A stretch of DNA of 64,000 nt. Source: Chondrosia reniformis (lineage: Eukaryota > Porifera > Demospongiae > Chondrillida > Chondrillidae). Location of the stretch: positions 2,604,001-2,668,000 of the forward strand of contig OX359201.1 in the NCBI GenBank assembly GCA_947172415.1. Direction: 5' to 3'. The notes under the pieces were generated by a model that was not told the origin of the DNA, made no database searches, and saw only the letters and a list, made by a program, of their open reading frames with translations. The position numbers were made by a program, and so were the translations under genes. Each line of letters opens with the position of its first letter. The first letter of the stretch is position 1. Of the stretch, positions 56,374 to 64,000 are shown piece by piece.

Positions 56374-58918
56374 AGGTATATGAACTAGTTGCATGTAATA
56401 GTTATATGTACTAGTTGTATATACCAACTGTGTGTACCAGTTCTTTAAACTATTTATATGTACTAGGTATATGAGTTTGTACTAGTTATATGAACTAGTG
56501 GTATGTACTAGTTGTTTGTACTCCTTGTATGTACCAAAAGTATGTTCTAGTTGTATGTACTATTTATATGTACTAGTTATATATACTAGTTATATGTACT
56601 AGCTTTATCTACTAGTTATATGTACCAGTTATATGTCCTACTTTAATGTACTAGTTATGTGTACTAGTTGTATGGAATAGTTGTATGGAATAGTTATTAG
56701 TAGTAGTTATATGTACTAGTTGAATGTACTAGTTGTATATACTAGTTGTAGGTTCTTATACTAGTTAAACTAGGTAGTAGGTAGGTACTAGTTTTATGTA
56801 CTAGTTACTAGATGTATATACTAGTGGCATGTACTAGTTTTATGTACTAGGTATGTGTAAAAGTTGTATGTATTGTATGTACTAGTTATATGTACTAGTT
56901 ATAAGTGTATATACTGATTATATGTACTAGTTGTGTGTGCTAGTTGTATGCACTAGTTGTATGTGCCAGTTGAATGTACTATTTATATGTACTGGTTATA
57001 AGTTTGTGTACTAGGTATATGTACTAGTTGTATGCACTAACTGAATATACTAGTTCTTTGATCTTTTTATATGTACTAGGTATATGTGTATGTACTAGGT
57101 ATATGTACTAGCTGCATGTCCTAGTTTTAGGCTCTAGTACTAGTTATCGTAAGTACTAGGTAGGACTAGTTGTATGTACAAGTTGTTTGTACTACTTGTA
57201 TGTACCAGTTGTAGGAACCAGTTGTATGTACTCGAACTAGTTATATTTACTAGGTTTAGGAACTAGTTGTATGTAGTAGTTGTATGTAGTAGTTGTATGT
57301 AGTAGTTGTATGTAGTAGTTGTATGTACTAGTTTTATGAACTAGATGTATGAACTAGTTGTATGAAGTAATCATTGTTATATTTATTAGTTGTAGGAACT
57401 GGTTATATGTATTGGTTGTAAGTACTAGTTTTATCTTCTAGTAGTATGTACTAGTTATAGGTAGTAGTTTTAGTAACAGTTTAATGTACTAGTTGTATGA
57501 ACTAGTTGTATGAATATACTAGTTTTAAGTAATAGTTCGATGTGTATGTACTAGTTATATTTACTAATTGTATGTACTGTTTATATTGACTAGTTAAATG
57601 TATATGTTCTATGTAATACTTGTATGTACTAGTTATAATTACTAGTTGTTTGTAATAGTTGTATGTATCAGTTGTATGTAGTCGTTACTAGTTGTATATA
57701 GTGGTTGTGTGTTCTAGTTGTATGCAGTGGTTATATGTTCTAGTTGTATCTACTGGTTATATTTACTAGTTGTATGTACTAATTGTATGTACTAGTTGAA
57801 TGTACTGGTTGTATGTATTAGTTTTATGTACTATTTGTATGTACTACTACTAGTACTTACTATTCGTAGGTACTAATTGTATGGAATAATTGTGTATTCC
57901 AGATTTATGCACTAGTAACTAGTTATATGTACTAGTTGTATTTACTAGTTGTATTTACTAGTTGTATATACTAGTACTAGTAACAATTACCTGTTTTAAG
58001 TACTTCTTGTATGTACTGGTTTTATGTACTAGTACTAGTTATATTTAGTAGTTGCAGGTATAAGTTGTATGTATTAGTTTGTATAACTTAGTTGTATATT
58101 CTAGTTGTGCATTTTAATTGTAGGTACTAGTTATATTCACTAGTTGTAGGTACTAGTTGTGTGTACTAATTGTATGTATTAGTATTATGTACTAATAATT
58201 ATTATATTTACTAGTTGTAGGAACTGGTTCTTCGTTCTAATTATATATACTAGTTGAATGTACAAGGTGATTGTACTAGTTTGATGTGTATGTACTAGCT
58301 ATATTTCCTAGTTGTATATACCAGTTAGATGTACTAGTTACATGTAATGGTTCTATGTAATAGTTGTATGTACTAGTTATGTTTACCAGTTGTAGGTGCC
58401 AGTTGTATGTACTAATTTTATGTGCCGTAGCTAGTTGTATGTACAACTTGTGTGTTCCAGTTGTATGTACTAGTTGTATGTAGTAGTTTTATATACTGAT
58501 TGTGTTTAATAGTTGTATGTACTGGTTGTATGTACTAGTTGTATTTACAATTTGTATGTACTACTACTAGTTTTATTTACTAGTCGTAGATACTAGTTGT
58601 ATGGAATAGTTGTGTGTACTAGATGTATGTACTAGTACCTATTTATATGTAGCATTTGTATGTACAAGTTGTATATACTAGTTGTATGTACTTGTTGTAT
58701 GTACTATTTGTATGTACTAGTTGTATATACTAGTTGTATATACTGATTGTATTTACTAGTTGTATGTATTAGTTGCATGCACTCGTTACTAGTTGTATTA
58801 TCTCATTACTAGTTGTATGTACTGGTATGTTCTAGCTAAATACACTAGTTGTGTGTAGAAGATGTATCTACTGGTTGCTAGTTGTATGTACTAGTTGTGT
58901 GTACTAGTTGTATGTTCA
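56374..58918. repeat. 13-bp tandem array, TGTATGTACTAGT orientation (segment 10)
   Basis: Continues up to the point where the repeat switches strand at about 58,918. Contains the AGGTAGGTACTAG landmarks near 56,770 and 57,145. Confidence 0.96.
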
Positions 58919-61078
58919 AGTAGTACATCCAATTAGTTCATTCAACTAGTATATATAATTAGAACAAAGAACCAGTTCTACAAATAGTGAATATAACAAT
59001 TATTTGTACATACAACTAGTTCATCCAACTAGTTCATAATACTAAAACATACAACTTATATATACAACTAGTACCTACAACTAGTTAATATAACAAGTAC
59101 TAGTACATAAAACTAGGACAGTCAGCAAGTCTCCAACACAAGTAATTGTAACTAGTACTGGTACAATAAAACTAGTAAATACAACTAGACTATACAACTA
59201 GTGACCAGTCCATACACCCACTACATACAACTAGTAAATATTAGTAGTACATACAACTAGTAGAAAAGCCTATACATTCAACTAGTACACACCACTAGTT
59301 CATACAATTAGTAAATATTACTAGTACATACAACTAGTACATACAACTAGTACCAACCTAGCACCTAGTATAACTAGTACTAGAACCTACAACTAGTACA
59401 TAGAGGTAGGACATCCAGCTAGTTCACATAACTAGTACATATACTACTAGTACATATACCTTGTATATATACATATAACAAGTACATATAAATAGTACAT
59501 ACAACTAGTACTTACAACTATTACAAAGAATTAGTAGATACAACTAGTACCTACCTAGCACCTAGTATAACTAGTGCTAGAACCTACTATTAGTACATAC
59601 AGCTAGTACATACAGCTAGTTCAAATAACTAGTACATATACCTAGAACATACAATTAGTAACTACAACTAGGAAATATAACTAGTACTTTCAACAATTAT
59701 ATACACCTAGTACATACAACTACTACCTACAACTAGTAAATATAACAAGTACTAGTGCATGCAACTAGTACATACAATTAGTATTACCACTAGTACATAC
59801 AACTAGAACATCCAACAAGTACATAAAACCAGTACATACAACTATTACATACAACAAATATGACCAATAGTACATAGAACTAGTACATACAACTAGAACA
59901 TACAACTAGTAGATATAACTAGTTACCTACAACTAGTATATACAACTAGTAACTACAACTAGTTAATATAACTAATACTTTACCAATTACATACACCTAG
60001 TACAGACACCTTGTACCTACAACTAGTAAATATAACTTGTACTTTCAACAAGTACATACACCTAGTATATGCAACTAGTACATATAACTGGTACATATAA
60101 CTAGTTCTTACAACAAGTACATACAACTAGTCCATAAAACTAGCACAAACAACTAGTACATACAACTAGTACATACAACTAGTGCACACATGTAGTTAAT
60201 ACAACTAGTTCACACACCTAGTACAAACAACTAGTACTCTCAGCTAGTACAAAAAGGTAGTGCAAACAACTAGTACCTATCTAGTACTAGTTTTACTAGT
60301 ACAAGAACCTACAACTAGTACCCACAACTAGTACATATAACTAGTACATATAACTAGTTCATACAACTAGTACCTACAACTAGTACATAAAATTAGTACA
60401 TACAACTAGTACATAATACTTGTTCACACAACGACTACATATAACTAGTACCTACATATATAACTAGTACATCCAAATAGTACATACAACTAGTACATAC
60501 AACTAATTTACACAACTGGTACATACAATTAGTACTTACATCTAGGTACTAGGTACTACCTAATACCTAGTATATATAACTACTACTAGAACCTACAGGT
60601 TGTACTTATAACTGGTACATTCAACTAGTACATATACCTTTTATATACACATTTAACTAGTACATATAAATAGTAAATACAACTAGTCCATAAAAATAGG
60701 ACATATAACTAGTACATACGACCAGTACATACATCTAGTACACACAATTAGGACAAATAGCTAGTAAATACAACTAGTACATATAACTAGTACATATAAC
60801 TAGTTGTTATAACTAGTACATAAAACTAGCATCTAGTACAAACAACTAGAACCTGCCTACTACCTAGTATAACTAGCACTAGAACATACAACTAGTGCAT
60901 ACAACTACTACATATATACAATTAGTACATACAACTAGTACATTAAACTTGTACCTACCTAATACCTAGTATAACTAGTACTAGAACCTACAGCCTGTAA
61001 ATATAACTAGTACATACAACTAGTACCTACAACTAGTACATAAAATTAGTACATGCAACTAGTACATACAACTAGTTG
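58919..61078. repeat. 13-bp tandem array, ACTAGTACATACA orientation (segment 11)
   Basis: From 58,919 the unit reads ACTAGTACATACA on the top strand. The landmark CTACCTAGCACCTAGTATAA (and variants) near 59,350, 59,555, 60,550, 60,865 and 60,965 is the reverse complement of landmarks in segments 9 and 10. This segment is therefore an inverted relative of that part of the array. Confidence 0.96.
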
Positions 61079-61399
61079 ACACCACTACTTTAGAAACAAA
61101 AGCCTTAACGGAGAACCTTGGTACTTCTTGCTTTAGTTTAATAGGCAAAGAGTATCTAGCTTGGACAACCCTAAGTCAGTTATGTTTTCCCTTCTTTGAG
61201 TTTTTAGCCAGAAGCCTCGGCTTTGCCTCCTTCCGGCAGCAGCAGAGAGGTGCGTATCGGGCCACAGTTGGCCGTCATAATAGGAGGGAGTACCTCCATA
61301 CACCAATCCACCACTGCTTTCCAAAGGTTGACAGGCAAGGACTGGGAAAGGACTACTTATCGTCCAGGCCCCAATCCCTCAACAGATAGATGTCGCCCC

Positions 61400-62082
61400 A
61401 ATATCCTCACAGTTGAAGAGAGAACAGTTCTCTGCATGGCTCTCATCACTTCTACTGCACTTTTGACAGCTTTGGAATTCCCCAAAGGTCTTCCAGGAGC
61501 GTATCCACTGTCTCCAAAGCACCAATTATCATCGGGACTACCTTAATTCAGTAGCTCCTAAATTGTTTCCTCATATCAGCCGCCAGCTTCTGAAACTTTT
61601 GGAACTTCTCTTGGCATCTTCCATTAATATTGCTGTTAGTAGGAACTGACATCTAAATAATGTAGATGGACTTACATAGCCGATCCTCAACCACTAAGTC
61701 TGGCCTTCTTTCTGTCATTTCTTCATCTGTAGGAATGCTAGGATCCCACAAGATTTTCACAGACTTATTCTCATAGACTGGGTTTTGCTTCTAGTTTGTA
61801 CCAGGGCTCTTCCTGCTTGAATCTGTATTCTTTCAACAATCTCCACAACACTATCAGTATTGCCCGGTCATGCCTCTCTTTGTAGAGAGAAAATCCCTTT
61901 GGCTCACACATGTTTAGCATGTGTTTGACCGTTTCCATAGTCTTGCCACATTCTCTGCACATTAGGAGGCTACAATTCCTCAGAATCCTATTTTGGTACC
62001 ACATAGGTTGCAGCACATCATCTTGGGCTGCAAGAATCAGAGCCTTCGTTTGAGGTCTGAGTTTCCCCTCAGGAAACCACAC
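61400..62082 (-). pseudogene. Non-LTR copy C restriction-like endonuclease region
   Basis: QNRILRNCSLLMCRECGKTM with the CCHC zinc motif (CRECG...H...C), then KERHDRAILIVLWRLLKEYR, open down to 61,771. After a frameshift, DEEMTERRPDLVVEDRLCKS carries the PD catalytic motif, then MSVPTNSNINGRWQEKFQK and VVPMIIGALETVDTLLEDLW. Compared with copy B the same domain is present, with more point changes in the last 60 residues. Confidence 0.7.
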
Positions 62083-62393
62083 GTAAGACTCCTTGTTTGT
62101 GACTTGTCTGAGGTATGAGCCCTGGTGAGACGTTTCGGTTAGCTTACTTTTAACCTTTCAGTCGGAGCCTCCCGGAGCTCAAGTGCCACTCTCCTCCATT
62201 CTCTTACACTATTTGGTGAGGGATCTGTCTTTAGCCACATTTCTAGTTCTACTTCTATTCCGTGACTTCCCAGTATCAATCTGGCTTCTTTCAAGACAGT
62301 CCTGCTTTGAGCACTTCAGCCACTTTTTGTGTTTAACCACAACAGCTGTGAGTGGATCATTGGCAGTATCTTGCCAGATTCACAACAGCCCTT

Positions 62394-63876
62394 TCATGAT
62401 CCAATGGAAAACCTACGGAGGCCTCTACCACCTTGAGAGCGAGGCAAGTTCACTCTCTCAATGGCATTGTTATAGTGATGACACTGGTACTTTCTCGTGA
62501 TCTTTCTCACCTTTCGCTCCAGTTTTGGAAGCTCACTTTGTGTCCACCACAAAACTGGGTAAGAGTATCTCAATAGAGAGGCACACAACATGTTAGAGGC
62601 TTCTGCAGCATTCTTACCATTGAGGTGAGAGCCCCACACTTTGTGGAGTCTCCTCCTCAATTCGTTGATCAAGCAAGCTTTGATCTTGCTGTCATCTATA
62701 TACCTCAAACAGTTGTTCTAGCCTTAGGTACTTATAAGTAGTACCTTTTTCAAGGCTCCTTATGGATTCTTCACTGCGTTCAGGGTTGTCTGGGCCAGCC
62801 AGAACATTCCCTTTTGCATGTGAGCTGTTCCACACTTTCTCATTCCAAACCTCATGCCAATGGCATTTGAGGTTTTCTCCACACATTCCATGGCTTCGCT
62901 GAGTTTATCAGGCCTTACAGCATATATCTTAAGGTCATCCATGTACAACAAGTGTGACATGGTGTTCCTTTCCCCATTATTCCAGAGGGTATATCCCTTG
63001 GTTCTGTTAAGAACTTGGGATATGGGAGCTATGGCCAGACAAAAGATGAGTGGCGATAAGGAATCTCATTGAGAGTCCCTTGTTATATTTAACAGGGGTG
63101 CTCCTAACCACCTTCCCCGCAGTCCTCAACTCAACACAGTAGCCCAGTGTTTGGAGAAGAGTTCTGTAGAACTCTGGATCCAACCTGGGCACTTGATGGC
63201 TTTTAGCCCCTTCATCACCCACTTGTGAGAGACTCTGTCATATACCTTCTCATAATCGATCCATGCCACACTAAGTGGCTTGCCCATAATTTTGGAATCT
63301 AGACCGATTGATTGATCCAGCAATAGAGAGTCCACAAAGGCCCACCTCCATTTCCTCATGGCTCGTTGAGCCATAGGCAAAAGATCATTAGTGTAGGTGT
63401 AAGTGAGTAATTCAGATGCAATGTATGCTGTGACAGCCTTGTACATTGTGTTGAGACATGCAATAGGGTGGTAGTTGGCCACACTTTTCTGGTCACCTTT
63501 TGGGGATGAGTTGAGTGCGACCCCTTGTAAGCCAGTCTGTGACTGACAGATCTCCGCTCACCACCCTCCATAGTACATCCGCCAAGGCAGACTGAGCGGA
63601 GGAAAGTGCTATCCACCAAATTGTGTGGATGCCATCCGGCCCAGGGGCTGACCAGCTTTTTGCCTTTTTCAAGGCTTTCCACAGTTTGGTCTCATCAATG
63701 CTATCGGGACCTTCAGAGGAGGTTCTACCCACCCTTGTTTTGGTTTCCTTTAGCCATTCTTTCACCCCTGGGTCGTCTTTGTTGACCTTACCAACAGTAC
63801 CCACAATCTTTGTCCAAAAGTCTCTTACTACCTCAATTGAGGCAGCTTCATTGTAGGTTGGAACATTGCCATTCAT
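62394..63876 (-). pseudogene. Non-LTR copy C reverse transcriptase
   Basis: From 63,876: RMNGNVPTYNEAASIEVVRD (N-terminal extension of RT), SWSAPGPDGIHTIWWIALSS (intact PGPDGI motif), LTRGRTQLIPKR. After a frameshift: ANYHPIACLNTMYKAVTAYI, SVAWIDYEKVYDRVSHKWVM (motif A) and YTYTNDLLPMAQRAMRKWRW. Then LLYMDDLKIYAVRPDKL (YMDD at 62,934-62,945), a new frame with INELRRRLHKVWGSHLNGKN, and the thumb to 62,394. At least three frameshifts occur, but each motif is better preserved than in A and B. Confidence 0.82.
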
Positions 63877-64000
63877 CCGGAACTTCCTTTGGGTATTCCA
63901 AAGGTGTTTTTTCCTGGAATTTCCTGTGTTCAGCCGATCTTCGCTCTTGTAGGGTCCAGACCCTGAGTTTCCCCGGTGTCTGTTCCCGAGTTCTGATCAG

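Larger units (their letters stand above)
61079..64000 (-). mobile_element. Non-LTR retrotransposon copy C, continues beyond the window
   Basis: Same family as copies A and B, on the minus strand. The 3' end (GTTTCTAAAGTAGTGGTGTC at the minus-strand end) meets the array at about 61,079 and is about 25 bp longer than B's. It lacks the deletions shared by A and B and keeps PGPDGI in RT, so it is nearer the active ancestor, though it has its own frameshifts. The 5' part lies past position 64,000. Confidence 0.9.

Noticed and set aside
56056-56427. Minus-strand 123-codon ORF
   Set aside because: Lies across the foldback element's inverted arm and into the array; no protein motif.
1-61078. The satellite as telomeric repeat
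   Set aside because: The 13-bp unit has no G-run strand bias, does not resemble TTAGGG-type repeats, and switches strand several times.

Overview
This is eukaryotic, almost certainly metazoan, repeat-dominated DNA, AT-rich. I recognise no intact host gene, no rRNA or tRNA gene, and no bacterial gene architecture. About 27 kb (roughly 42%) is one diverged 13-bp tandem repeat (ACTAGTACATACA, or TGTATGTACTAGT on the other strand). It serves as a platform into which many different transposable elements have inserted. The element mix (Tc1/mariner, Helitron-like, Penelope-like, a non-LTR element with a restriction-like endonuclease, Gypsy, several MITEs) and a 2A-type leader fit a marine invertebrate such as a sponge or cnidarian. 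The species cannot be fixed from sequence alone.

Layout. 1-10,060: repeat array in the ACTAGTACATACA orientation, split by a Tc1/mariner element (3400-6393). That element carries a broken DD34E transposase and an antisense, frame-broken gene ending in a BEN-like domain. 10,080-13,061 (minus): the 5' half of a Helitron-like element, with a 2A leader, 23-residue repeats, a DUF6570-like region and a HUH Rep region. 13,275-13,583: 21-bp minisatellite. 13,600-19,485: unique sequence with small repeats and MITE-like pieces. 19,485-23,848: array, opposite orientation. 23,848-26,604 (plus): the Helitron 3' half, with a PIF1-like helicase and an OTU-like ORF, and a Penelope-like tail wedged between them. 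27,480-36,571: array segments, a 5'-truncated Penelope-like element (minus) with a hammerhead-ribozyme-like motif, and non-LTR copy A. 36,572-40,871: non-LTR copy B. 40,884-46,565: a complete Gypsy element with 401-bp LTRs. 46,570-58,918: array interrupted by three non-autonomous DNA or foldback elements. 58,919-61,078: array in reversed orientation. 61,079-64,000: non-LTR copy C (minus), cut by the window end.

Main points. (1) The two Helitron-like halves lie in opposite orientations, each touching one of two oppositely oriented arrays; flipping the segment between the arrays restores one collinear element with the array inside it. (2) A 2A ribosome-skipping motif heads the Helitron-like ORF. 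(3) A hammerhead-like motif with three pairable stems sits in the Penelope-like 3' region. (4) A BEN-like accessory gene sits antisense in a Tc1/mariner element. (5) Non-LTR copies A and B share inactivating deletions but have different flanks, and an unoccupied paralogue of A's insertion site is in the window. (6) The Gypsy element has nearly identical LTRs but a multiply broken coding region. Every coding region here is degenerate to some degree, so most are given as pseudogenes.
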